Below are positions 1 to 6,678 of a DNA stretch of 15,266 nt, one piece after another (the stretch's first letter is position 1; every line of letters starts with the position of its first letter). Below the pieces are notes generated by a model. It was not told the DNA's origin and did not search any database. It saw nothing but the letters and a program-made list of their open reading frames with translations. Source of the stretch: Treponema sp. (GTDB lineage Bacteria > Spirochaetota > Spirochaetia > Treponematales > Breznakiellaceae); contig JAISLX010000017.1 in NCBI GenBank assembly GCA_031277045.1, positions 1 through 15,266 of the forward strand, read 5' to 3'. The position numbers and the translations under genes are program-made.

Positions 1-211
1 TTCATGCGGCAATGGCCGGCACAAGCCGCCGCCTGAAACTTCTTTGCCTCGTCCCTTTTCCCGGCCTTCCGAAAATGTACCCGCCCAGCGGGCAGGCTAT
101 CAAAACGCCGGTGCAGCCCCATACAAGGCCGCCCGGAGATTTTGCCGAAAAATAACCCAAAAAGTGAAATCCCCCTTATCGAAAACCGCCGGATTGGGCT
201 TTATCTTCTTT

Positions 212-272
212 GGGGGCAATGCTTCCTTTAAGACAGTATTTTATTTATCTTGCGGAAGTTGTCAATGCCCCC
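212..272. promoter_or_regulatory. Bipartite interrupted inverted repeat upstream of the XRE gene
   Basis: GGGGGCA at 212-218 is the perfect complement of TGCCCCC at 266-272. Inside it, CTTCC at 222-226 pairs with GGAAG at 254-258, enclosing an AT-rich centre. The two nested arms could form a long hairpin in RNA or act as spaced operator half-sites flanking an AT-rich promoter core. The role is inferred only from position, about 40 bp before the regulator start. Confidence 0.35.
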
Positions 273-277
273 GGAGA

Positions 278-299
278 GCCCAAAAAATAACTTTTGGGC
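278..299. promoter_or_regulatory. Perfect 8-bp inverted repeat just before the XRE start (candidate operator)
   Basis: GCCCAAAA at 278-285 and TTTTGGGC at 292-299 are perfect complements around a 6-nt centre (AATAAC). The repeat ends 13 nt before the ATG at 313. XRE-family regulators commonly bind such short palindromes in their own promoters, so autoregulation is the simplest reading. It could instead fold in the 5' leader and affect translation. Confidence 0.45.
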
Positions 300-312
300 G
301 GCAAGCTAGGGT

Positions 313-678
313 ATGACAAGTTTGAGATCGGTATTGGCTTTTAATATGAAGGTTCAACGGAAAATTCTGGGAATTTCGCAGGCGCAGCTGGCTGAAAAAG
401 TAGACACATCGACCCACTACATAGGCATGATTGAAAGCGAAAAGAAGTTCCCCACCCCGGAAATGCTGGAGCGCATCGCCGCCGCCCTCGAAATCGACGC
501 CCCGGCCCTTTTTTCAACCAATTCCTATCCAAAGCCCGAAGCCGGAACGATGGCGGATTTTCAGGAGCAGGTGCTTAATGACATTACCCAGGTGCTTGCC
601 TACCGGATAGCGAAACTTGACCGGGAACCCCCGCCGGACTGTATGGCCGGCGCGGACAAAGCCCCTAAAATGACTTGA
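313..678 (+). CDS. XRE-family helix-turn-helix transcriptional regulator
   Basis: A 121-residue protein with one N-terminal HTH_3/XRE domain at about residues 5-65. It shows the expected pattern: ISQAQLAEKV for the first helices, THYIGMIE for the recognition helix region, then FPTPEMLERIAAALEID and ALF. The start at 313 is preferred over the internal ATG at 346 because the leading SLRSVLAFNMK segment is conserved in treponemal XRE proteins of this type; the ribosome site is weak (AGGG close to the ATG). After the HTH there is a tail of about 50 residues with no recognisable sensor domain, so it is likely a small DNA-binding protein acting alone or as a dimer. It converges on the minus-strand ATPase gene, 42 bp away. 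Target genes cannot be deduced; the palindrome at 278-299 suggests autoregulation. Confidence 0.85.
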   Translation: MTSLRSVLAFNMKVQRKILGISQAQLAEKVDTSTHYIGMIESEKKFPTPEMLERIAAALEIDAPALFSTNSYPKPEAGTMADFQEQVLNDITQVLAYRIAKLDREPPPDCMAGADKAPKMT

Positions 679-720
679 CTGCCGGAACGCAGGCGGCCCT
701 GGGCTTGGCGGCGCGTTTGT

Positions 721-1866
721 TCAGGGTTTATACCCTGCCGCTATGGCCTGGGAAAGTTTAAGTTTGAGAAAGCTGTTTTCTTTCTTGATTTTGGTTATTT
801 CCAGCTGCTGGGTTTTGACGGTTTCCACCAGGTCCCCGGGGCTCAGGGTGCCTGAGTGGAGCAGGTCTTCCACATAATCCATTTTGTTGTCAAAGTCGAT
901 TTCCGCTTCCGCCCCGGCTTCCTGAAAGCTGTTTTCGATATCTTTGTCGTCCAGGGGTCCCGCTTCTTCGCCGGCGGACATGATTTTGTCGGCGATGCGG
1001 TAAATGCCCTGGGCGATAATGGACTGTGGCTTGTAGAGCAGTACCGGAAGCCGGGAGGCAAGGGCGGTGTTTTGTACGCTGTCGCGGTATACCACGCCCA
1101 GGTGTTCGATTTTCAGGTCCAGGTATTCCTCGCAGGAGCGGCGGATCTTCATGGCTACATCGGCGTCTTTGGGGTCATCGATCATGTTCATGACAAGCTT
1201 GGGGTGAAAACATTCCAGATGGTTCATAAAATTGGCGTGGGAATCCGGATCGCGGGCCTTGATTTCCGGCAGCATTTTGGGGATGTACAATCGCTGCGGG
1301 TCTGAACCTTCTTTGCGGGCCTGTTCCAAATAGGCCAGCGCGGGGCTGCCTTTTGGGAAAAAAGTGTACATCATTCTAAAAACGATGTTTTTTAAGAACA
1401 CGTAAGCGTTGAGTACCGCGGTAACCGCGGGGGCGGTAATCACGATGCCCTGGCCGGAAAGAAGAAAAAAATCAAGGATGGACTGGTGGCTCCCCGCCCC
1501 CAGGTCCAGGATCAGGTAATCGGTTTCGTCTTTCAGGGCCAAAAGCCGCTTAACCAGCGCTTTGCGCTGGGAGGCTTTAAGATTGGCGGCTCCGGGAATT
1601 TCCTGGTCCCCCGGAATAAAGCGGAGCCCCCGGACACTGGTACCGGCGATTACCTCGTTAAAATCTTTCCGGGTATCGTTCAGCCAAAGTCCAATTCCGG
1701 TCTTGGGGGACCGGTGGCCCAGCACCAGGTGCAGGTTGGAGGCTCCCAGGTCCAGGTCCGCCAGCACGACGCGCTGGTCCGCCTGGGCAAAGGCCACAGC
1801 CAAATTCGCCGCCAAAAGGGATTTGCCGACTCCGCCCTTCCCGCTTGCTACCGGAATGATGCGCAT
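721..1866 (-). CDS. MinD/ParA superfamily P-loop ATPase with C-terminal coiled-coil segment
   Basis: A 381-residue cytoplasmic ATPase of the SIMIBI class. The deviant Walker A motif GKGGVGKS lies at residues 9-16 (signature Lys10, Lys15), the A' motif around Asp37/Asp39 and Walker B at YLILDLG (Asp121). The region from about 230 (LVMNMIDD, then LGVVYRD and ALASRLPVL) matches the second half of MinD/FlhG proteins. Compared with MinD there is an extra helical insert at about 155-220, and the usual amphipathic membrane-targeting helix is missing; the last 45 residues look like a coiled coil (TQQLEITKIKKE). The ATG at 1866 is preferred over TTG at 1869 because GGGGGA lies 4 nt upstream. The ATG shares its A with the TGA stop of the membrane protein gene, implying translational coupling. 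The role is probably positioning of cell structures such as flagella, septum or DNA; which one cannot be told. Confidence 0.85.
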   Translation of the reverse strand: MRIIPVASGKGGVGKSLLAANLAVAFAQADQRVVLADLDLGASNLHLVLGHRSPKTGIGLWLNDTRKDFNEVIAGTSVRGLRFIPGDQEIPGAANLKASQRKALVKRLLALKDETDYLILDLGAGSHQSILDFFLLSGQGIVITAPAVTAVLNAYVFLKNIVFRMMYTFFPKGSPALAYLEQARKEGSDPQRLYIPKMLPEIKARDPDSHANFMNHLECFHPKLVMNMIDDPKDADVAMKIRRSCEEYLDLKIEHLGVVYRDSVQNTALASRLPVLLYKPQSIIAQGIYRIADKIMSAGEEAGPLDDKDIENSFQEAGAEAEIDFDNKMDYVEDLLHSGTLSPGDLVETVKTQQLEITKIKKENSFLKLKLSQAIAAGYKP

Positions 1867-2375
1867 CAAATCCCCCCGTTTTCCCCGGCTTTTCCGCCAG
1901 TTTCGGTGTTTTTCTCTAAAAATTCCACGGCTGTTTTAATGGTTTTATCGTTTTTTTTCACATTTTCAGCGCGCCGCAGGGCCAAAAAAATACCGCCGCC
2001 CGCCGAAAGAAGATCGCCCAGGGTAATTATCAAAAGATTCTGTATCAGCGGGGCCGCGTCCCGCAGGATGATCGCCTCAATTATCGCGTTCCACCGGAAA
2101 AACCCACAGCTTATCAGGGTAATCACGCTTACGATCTTGCCGGCGGCGTACAGGGAGGCGTAGACGGAATAACGGTAAAAATCCGCCGCCAGGAACAGGG
2201 CCATCAGGACGAACAGGGTATTGGCTGCCCCAAAGATCAGGCTGGGAAATGCTCCCCCCACCGTTTCTCTGGTCATAACGCGGATAAGAACTACCAGGCG
2301 GAACGTCTCGTACGCCAGGAGTCCCCAGCGCAGGGACCGGGAGACAGACATTCCGCTGGTATTTTGAACATTCAT
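1866..2375 (-). CDS. Small multi-pass membrane protein of unknown function
   Basis: About 169 residues from the ATG at 2375. Hydrophobic stretches at about residues 42-66, 74-92 and 109-134 suggest three membrane helices, with a possible fourth at 16-32; the last 35 residues are charged and probably cytoplasmic. I do not recognise the family. An open frame extends back to a TTG at 2411, but that TTG lies inside a good -35 box (TTGACC), so it is probably not a start; an ATG at 2351 is a further alternative. The TGA stop overlaps the ATG of the MinD-like ATPase, so the two are co-transcribed and probably translationally coupled. A partnership in which this protein anchors the ATPase at the membrane is attractive, because that ATPase lacks its own membrane-targeting helix, but this is inference. 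Confidence 0.65.
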   Translation of the reverse strand: MNVQNTSGMSVSRSLRWGLLAYETFRLVVLIRVMTRETVGGAFPSLIFGAANTLFVLMALFLAADFYRYSVYASLYAAGKIVSVITLISCGFFRWNAIIEAIILRDAAPLIQNLLIITLGDLLSAGGGIFLALRRAENVKKNDKTIKTAVEFLEKNTETGGKAGENGGI

Positions 2376-2382
2376 AGCAAAA

Positions 2383-2411
2383 AATCTAAGGATATACTCC
2401 GCTCCGGTCAA
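2383..2411 (-). promoter_or_regulatory. Sigma-70-type promoter for the membrane protein/ATPase pair
   Basis: On the minus strand TTGACC (2411-2406, 5 of 6 consensus) is followed by a 17-bp spacer and TAGATT (2388-2383, 4 of 6). The predicted +1 is at about 2376, directly at the ATG at 2375, so the transcript would have essentially no leader. Spacing is ideal; the -10 is only moderate. Confidence 0.5.
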
Positions 2412-2468
2412 GCCTTGGGCTTTGCGGCGTCTTTTCCGGCTTGAATAATTTTAAGATAATGCGGCGCA

Positions 2469-2496
2469 TTGACAAAGTGGTTGGCTTATTTACAAT
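2469..2496 (+). promoter_or_regulatory. Sigma-70-type promoter of the ctpA-atp operon
   Basis: A perfect -35 TTGACA at 2469-2474, a 16-bp spacer and a 5-of-6 -10 TACAAT at 2491-2496. The predicted +1 falls at 2503, which is the A of the ctpA ATG, so the message may be leaderless. This is the only strong promoter seen upstream of the whole block 2503-12016. Confidence 0.65.
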
Positions 2497-2502
2497 GAAG
2501 TG

Positions 2503-3999
2503 ATGAGCCGCCAAGAATATCTTCCCGCACGCGGGTTACCCAAGGTGCCGCCTCTGGTCTTGTGGACCGCCGCTACCCTTGTTATCGGTATTGTGTTTAT
2601 CCTTGCCTCGGCGCCCTCCGCCCAGGCCCAGAGTAACGCGCAAAACACCCAGCGTTACAGTACAAACCTCCAATATGTCTTTGACTATATTCAGCGTCAT
2701 TATGTTGACGAGGTTGACCCCAAAGTGGTTTTTGAAGGGGCTGTAAAGGGCATGTTCAACGCCCTGGAGGATCCCTATTCCGCTTTTTTGCCGGAAACCG
2801 AAATGTCCGACATGAACGAAACTACCCAGGGAAACTTTGGGGGTGTCGGCCTGTACATTAACGCCGGGGAGCCGCAGTACGATGGTACGATGAAATACGT
2901 GGAAGTGGCGGCTCCCATGGAAGACACCCCCGGCTGGCGCGCGGGGCTCAACCCGCTGGACCGGATTCTCGAAATTGACGGAGAATCCACCGATGGCCTT
3001 ACGATGGACGATGTCCTTGCCCGGCTGCGAGGGCCGCCGGGACAGCCGGTAACGGTCCTTGTTGGCCGCGGCGAAACCCTTGAGTTTCCGGTAACGATTA
3101 TCCGGGAGGTTATCGAGGTTCCCACCACCAAATTCGCCATGATCGGGGATGCCGGTTATCTTAAACTCCTCACTTTTACGCCGATGACGGCGGAACGGGC
3201 GCGGGAAGCCCTGGCCTATTTTGAGACGAACAACTACCAGAGTCTGATTCTGGATCTTAGAAACAACTACGGCGGCCTGCTCCAGTCCGCGGTGGAAATT
3301 TGCGAATTATTCCTGGATTCCGGCCTTGTGGTCAGCACCAGGTCCCGTATCGCCTCTGAAAACATGGTTTTTGGCGCACATTCCTCCGCGCTGGTACCCG
3401 CCGGCATCCCGGTTATTGTGCTTATCAACCGGGGTTCCGCCAGCGCGTCGGAGATTGTGGCCGGCGCACTGAAGGATCGTGGACGGGCCTACCTGGTGGG
3501 GGAACGTTCCTACGGCAAAGGATCGGTACAAAAGGTCTACGCCTTGGGCAGTACGGGTTTTAAGCTTACCACCGCCCGCTACTACACCCCCAGCGATGTC
3601 AACATTGACAAGATTGGCATACCCCCGGATCAGGAGGTAAAATACCCGGACTTTACCGAAGAAGACGCTGTGGAACTAAACCGCCTGCTGCAAAGCAACA
3701 AGATACCGGAATTTATTACCGAATATCCCGATGCCGGCAGTCTGGAAATCTCCGGTTTTGCCCAAACCCTTAAACAGGATTATAAGCTGGATCTCGACCT
3801 GCTGCGGCGGTACATCCGCAGTGAGCAGATCAGGAAGGTGATCGCTCCGGTGTACGATCTGGAATACGATATTCAGCTTCAGGGGGCGGTCAATATCCTT
3901 AAAAGCGGGACGTATTCCACACTGATGAGGGATACAAAAACCCTAAAAACCTTACAAGAAGAAGCGGCCCAGGAAGAAGAATTCGCCCAGGCGTCATAA
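2503..3999 (+). CDS. ctpA: C-terminal processing peptidase (S41 family, CtpA/Prc type)
   Basis: A 498-residue exported serine protease. A signal peptide or anchor covers residues 16-43 (hydrophobic core, then SAPSAQAQ, a plausible signal peptidase I site). A helical N-terminal region is followed by a PDZ domain at about 110-200, starting at GNFGGVG, and the S41 catalytic domain. The Ser-Lys dyad is readable: the middle Ser of SASAS (Ser314) and the Lys of GERSYGKGSVQ (Lys339), 25 residues apart as in E. coli Tsp. The C-terminal 120 residues are charged, helical and end in a Glu/Gln-rich tail. The family trims or degrades periplasmic proteins from their C-termini and often controls cell-wall enzymes. 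The ATG at 2503 is chosen over the GTG at 2500 because the promoter's +1 falls on it; neither has a Shine-Dalgarno site. It is first gene of the operon. Confidence 0.92.
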   Translation: MSRQEYLPARGLPKVPPLVLWTAATLVIGIVFILASAPSAQAQSNAQNTQRYSTNLQYVFDYIQRHYVDEVDPKVVFEGAVKGMFNALEDPYSAFLPETEMSDMNETTQGNFGGVGLYINAGEPQYDGTMKYVEVAAPMEDTPGWRAGLNPLDRILEIDGESTDGLTMDDVLARLRGPPGQPVTVLVGRGETLEFPVTIIREVIEVPTTKFAMIGDAGYLKLLTFTPMTAERAREALAYFETNNYQSLILDLRNNYGGLLQSAVEICELFLDSGLVVSTRSRIASENMVFGAHSSALVPAGIPVIVLINRGSASASEIVAGALKDRGRAYLVGERSYGKGSVQKVYALGSTGFKLTTARYYTPSDVNIDKIGIPPDQEVKYPDFTEEDAVELNRLLQSNKIPEFITEYPDAGSLEISGFAQTLKQDYKLDLDLLRRYIRSEQIRKVIAPVYDLEYDIQLQGAVNILKSGTYSTLMRDTKTLKTLQEEAAQEEEFAQAS

Positions 4000-4006
4000 A
4001 AAGCCC

Positions 4007-4879
4007 GTGAAACAGTTCATGCTTCCCGCTCCGCCGGACAGGGATGGTCTGGTCCGGGTTTCGGGAGCGGATTTTCATTACCTGATCCACGTCCGGCGTC
4101 TAAAACAGGGGGACCGGTTTAGGGCTGTCCTGCCCGGCGCGGACGGGGAGTTTACCTCCGGTGATTCGGTGCTGGCGGAAGTGGCCGCGGTTGGGGCAGG
4201 AACCCTTACGGCCGTCATTGCCGCGCCGGGGGAACGCCGCGCCGGGGACCCGGGAATTCAGCCCCCGGTTCAGCCCTCCGGGGCTTTGTCATGCGGGGCT
4301 CTGCCCCCTATCCTGCTGTTTCAGGCCCTGCCCAAAGGCTCCAAAATGGACCTAATTGTCCGTCAGGCGGCGGAGGGCGCGCTGAGCGAGGTAGTCCCCT
4401 TTGTTTCAGAACGTTCGGCCATACGGGAAAAGGATGCCCGGCGCGGCGAAGGGGAAAAACCGCGCCGCTGGGAACGGATTATTCGGGAAGCCCTGCAGCA
4501 AAGCGGTTCTCCGGTGTTTACCGTCCTGCGTCCGGTTCTGGATTGGGACGGGCTTTTTGCCTACTGGAACGAACTCCGCGCCGCGCATCCGCGGTCCCTG
4601 GGGATTTTTTTACACCAGGATCCGGCGGTTTCCGGGGATACCCCCCTTGCAGAGGCAAATTTACACTGGTATCTTAGCAATGTTCCCGGATTATTGGCGC
4701 TGGCGGTAGGCCCGGAAGGAGGATTTTCGCCTGGCGAGGTGTCCCGTTTTGCCGCGGAGGGTTTTAAGCCCCTCAAAATTGGGAATACAGTTCTAAGGGT
4801 GGAGACAGCCGCCCTGTACGGCGCGGCAGCGGCGCGGGTTATACTTTTGGAGCATTCATCATGGACAGGGAACGGATAG
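4007..4879 (+). CDS. rsmE: 16S rRNA (uracil-1498-N3)-methyltransferase, RsmE family
   Basis: A 290-residue SPOUT-class methyltransferase that methylates N3 of U1498 in 16S rRNA using S-adenosylmethionine. The N-terminal PUA-like barrel (residues 1-75) starts with MKQFMLP, typical of the family. The SPOUT knot is marked by LLFQALPKGSKMD (103-115), SERSA (134-138), WERIIREALQQS (155-166), AVGPEGGFSPGEV (233-245) and LRVETAALYGAAA (263-275). The protein is longer than the usual 240-250 residues, mainly because of a Pro/Gly-rich linker at about 74-100 between the two domains. The start is a GTG, 7 nt after the ctpA stop and with no clear ribosome site; its position is supported by the family N-terminus. 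Its 3' end overlaps the next gene by 19 nt. Confidence 0.93.
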   Translation: MKQFMLPAPPDRDGLVRVSGADFHYLIHVRRLKQGDRFRAVLPGADGEFTSGDSVLAEVAAVGAGTLTAVIAAPGERRAGDPGIQPPVQPSGALSCGALPPILLFQALPKGSKMDLIVRQAAEGALSEVVPFVSERSAIREKDARRGEGEKPRRWERIIREALQQSGSPVFTVLRPVLDWDGLFAYWNELRAAHPRSLGIFLHQDPAVSGDTPLAEANLHWYLSNVPGLLALAVGPEGGFSPGEVSRFAAEGFKPLKIGNTVLRVETAALYGAAAARVILLEHSSWTGNG

Positions 4880-5631
4880 ATTTCTTAAAAGTCCCCATCG
4901 ACATTGTACCCCATGAGCAGTTGGGGCTTGTGGTGTATGAACTCCTCGGCAAGGGGAGCGGTCAGAACGTGGTACTCCTTTCCCTTATGGACTTGCTCAA
5001 GGCCCGGCGGAACGCCGAGTACCGCGAGTATGTGCGGAACGCTGCCCTGGTTATCCCCATAAGCAAGAGCATCGTGGGGGGAATCCGCTTTCTGACGGGG
5101 AAACAGGCGGTCCGCTACATGCCTTTTGACTTTGTTGTAAGCTTGTTGGGCATCCTGGAGGAGCGGGAATTTTCCGTTTTCCTGCTGGGGGGAAAGTTGA
5201 GGGTGCTGCGAAAGACCGAAAGCAACATCCGCCAGACCTTTCCCCGGCTTAGGGTAGTGGGGCGTTTTCCCGGCTCGTTTAAAAAGCAGGAAGAAGGCCC
5301 CATTGTGGAGGGTATTCGCAAGACCACGGTCTCCCTGCTGCTGGTAGGTAAGGGGGTTCGGGGGGAAGAACGCTGGATCGCCCGTTACAGCGGCGCCCTT
5401 AACGCCGGCATGCGGCTCTGGTGCAGCGATCTCTTCGATGTGTTCGCCGAACGCTACCGCCGCCCTTCCCGAAAAACCTTTGACCGGGGCCTTGAGTTTA
5501 TAGGGTACTGCTTCCGGAGCCCTATCAAATTCTTCCGGATTTTTGCGTATATGTATTATAAAATGCTCCTGCTGTGTTATAAACTGTTTGTGCGTCAACA
5601 TGGGCCAATGGGTAAAAACGGTGAACATTAA
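4861..5631 (+). CDS. Divergent WecG/TagA/CpsF (GT26)-like protein, probably altered active site
   Basis: 256 residues, the usual GT26 length. The fold signature is recognisable throughout: FSVFLLGGK (104-112) for the usual FLLGG, RLRVVGRFPGSF (129-140) for the usual LRIVG...GYF, SLLLVGKG (158-165) for LLVGLG, EERWI (169-173) for the KQE-W-I element, and an aromatic basic C-terminus (208-245) resembling the membrane-associating tail. GT26 enzymes normally transfer N-acetylmannosaminuronic acid or ManNAc to lipid-linked GlcNAc. The conserved LPDG segment carrying the catalytic Asp reads VIPISKS here (residues 64-70), and the KQE element is also changed, so activity is doubtful. The ATG at 4861 has GGAG 8 nt upstream and lies inside the rsmE 3' end. 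It overlaps atpB. It may be a structural or regulatory relative, or use a different mechanism. Confidence 0.75.
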   Translation: MDRERIDFLKVPIDIVPHEQLGLVVYELLGKGSGQNVVLLSLMDLLKARRNAEYREYVRNAALVIPISKSIVGGIRFLTGKQAVRYMPFDFVVSLLGILEEREFSVFLLGGKLRVLRKTESNIRQTFPRLRVVGRFPGSFKKQEEGPIVEGIRKTTVSLLLVGKGVRGEERWIARYSGALNAGMRLWCSDLFDVFAERYRRPSRKTFDRGLEFIGYCFRSPIKFFRIFAYMYYKMLLLCYKLFVRQHGPMGKNGEH

Positions 5632-6379
5632 AGAATCGCTGGAAGAATTTAAAGTTGTCTTTTCTATTCCCCTGCCGGAGGGTCTGTCTTTCGAATTCCT
5701 TGGTCAAACTGTCAATTCCATTGATATTACCGAAACCGTTTTTGTCTCCTGGGTGGTGATGACCCTGCTGATTCTGGCTTCCCTGCTCCTTACCCGCCGG
5801 CTGAAGGAAATTCCCCGGGGTTCCCAGGTTTTTCTGGAATGGACGGTGGAATTCCTGAACAAATTTTCCCGGGAGCATTTTGGGAAGCGGGCCCAGGTTT
5901 ACGGCCCTTATATCGGGACGGTGTTCCTGTTCCTCCTTCTGTCCAACATTATTCCCGCCATTTCCCCCCTGGCCGTAGGGGCCCTGGGTTTGGAGCCTCC
6001 TTTCGTTATCAAGCCCCCTACCAGGGACATCAATCTTACCGCGGCCCTGTCCCTGCTTTCCATATTGCTGGTTCTGTTTGGGGGTATGCGGGCGCGGGGT
6101 ATCAGAGGCTGGGCGAAGAATCTGCTCCACCCGGTGCCCATGATGCTGCCCTTTAACCTGCTGGAGTACATTATCCGTCCCCTGTCCCTGTGCCTGCGGC
6201 TTTTCGGCAACATCCTGGGGGGCTACATCATTATGCTGCTGGTGGAACATGCCCTGCCCGTGCCTCTGGTGGTTCCCGCGGCCCTGTCCCTGTACTTTGA
6301 TTTTTTTGACGGCCTTATCCAGGCGGTGGTGTTCTGCTTCCTGACTACCCTGTTTGTGGGGGAGGCTGTGGAAGTGTAG
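5600..6379 (+). CDS. atpB: F1Fo ATP synthase subunit a (Fo)
   Basis: A 259-residue integral membrane protein forming the ion half-channels against the c-ring. The essential Arg is present in LSLCLRLFGNILGGYII (Arg200), and PTRDINLTAALSL (140-152) is the conserved helix before it. Hydrophobic segments lie at about 46-65, 104-125, 147-163, 183-216 and 222-258, as expected. The start is uncertain: ATG at 5600 or GTG at 5621, both without a strong ribosome site and both inside the end of the GT26-like gene (overlap 32 or 11 nt), so translation is probably coupled to it. An upstream in-frame start at 5543 adds a Cys-rich stretch encoded by the neighbour and is rejected. No atpI lies upstream, unlike many atp operons. 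Confidence 0.93.
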   Translation: MGQWVKTVNIKESLEEFKVVFSIPLPEGLSFEFLGQTVNSIDITETVFVSWVVMTLLILASLLLTRRLKEIPRGSQVFLEWTVEFLNKFSREHFGKRAQVYGPYIGTVFLFLLLSNIIPAISPLAVGALGLEPPFVIKPPTRDINLTAALSLLSILLVLFGGMRARGIRGWAKNLLHPVPMMLPFNLLEYIIRPLSLCLRLFGNILGGYIIMLLVEHALPVPLVVPAALSLYFDFFDGLIQAVVFCFLTTLFVGEAVEV

Positions 6380-6387
6380 GCTAAAAG

Positions 6388-6422
6388 AGGGCAGTTTTAA
6401 ACTATGCGGAAACCGCCCTTTT
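6388..6422 (+). terminator. Intergenic hairpin with short T-run between atpB and atpE (attenuator or processing site)
   Basis: AGGGCAGTTT at 6388-6397 pairs with AAACCGCCCT at 6410-6419 with one A-C mismatch around a 12-nt loop, and TTTT follows at 6419-6422. The stem is moderately strong and the T-run short, so it would terminate only partly. It lies just before atpE, whose product is needed in the highest copy number, so a role in RNA processing or stabilising the atpE end of the message is equally possible. Confidence 0.4.
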
Positions 6423-6450
6423 GGTATATAAACGAGAAGGAGAAGACGCT

Positions 6451-6678
6451 ATGACCAGCTTTTTGTTTCTTATCGGCGCGGGTATCGCGGTATTCACCGG
6501 CATTGGCGCCGGTATCGGCATTGGTCTTGCCACCTCCGGCGCTTCCCAGGCGGTCAGCCGGCAGCCGGAAGCTTCGGGGAAGATCATGACCATTTTCTTC
6601 CTGGGTATTGCCCTGGCGGAGGCAACGGCAATTTACGGTTTTGTAATCGGTATTCTGATCGTTACCAAGGCTGTGTAA
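6451..6678 (+). CDS. atpE: F1Fo ATP synthase subunit c (proteolipid)
   Basis: A 75-residue hairpin of two membrane helices that forms the rotating c-ring. Helix 1 has the glycine pattern GIGAGIGIG (residues 17-25), the polar loop is SRQPEASGK (36-44), and helix 2 carries the ion-binding Glu57 in ALAEATAIYGF. Compared with Na+-type c subunits (Gln32, Glu65, Ser66, Tyr70 in Ilyobacter tartaricus), the Gln position is Ile24 and the Ser position is Ala58, so the Na+ site is lost and proton coupling is predicted. The ATG at 6451 follows a strong AAGGAG site, the best in the upstream half of the operon, which suits high expression. The earlier in-frame ATG at 6421 falls in the hairpin T-run and is rejected. 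The stop directly abuts the atpF ATG. Confidence 0.95.
   Translation: MTSFLFLIGAGIAVFTGIGAGIGIGLATSGASQAVSRQPEASGKIMTIFFLGIALAEATAIYGFVIGILIVTKAV

Larger units (their letters stand above)
1..312. other. Intergenic region without a convincing gene
   Basis: An open frame of 90 codons spans 44-316, but its translation is rich in Arg, Pro, Cys and Lys, matches no family I recognise, has no Shine-Dalgarno site and would overlap the start of the downstream regulator. I therefore treat the stretch as non-coding. It becomes AT-rich from about 160 onward, as expected of a promoter region, but I find no clean -35/-10 pair. It contains two inverted repeats, listed separately, immediately upstream of the XRE gene. 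The first bases could hold the start of a minus-strand gene leaving the window (CAT at 3-5), but nothing supports this. Confidence 0.6.

Noticed and set aside
44..316. Open frame of 90 codons at the window start
   Set aside because: Low-complexity Arg/Pro/Cys-rich translation, no ribosome site, no recognisable family, and it overlaps the XRE start and the inverted repeats.
679..720. Terminator between the convergent XRE and ATPase genes
   Set aside because: GC-rich, but I find no stem of adequate length followed by a T-run on either strand.
5530..5565. AT-rich stretch with TATTAT/TATAAA as an internal promoter for atp
   Set aside because: No acceptable -35 at 16-18 bp spacing (TCTTCC at best), and the stretch encodes the aromatic C-terminal tail of the GT26-like protein.
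5543..5599. Extended N-terminus of atpB from ATG 5543
   Set aside because: It would add a Cys-rich segment encoded within the GT26-like gene and unlike any subunit a N-terminus; starts at 5600 or 5621 fit better.
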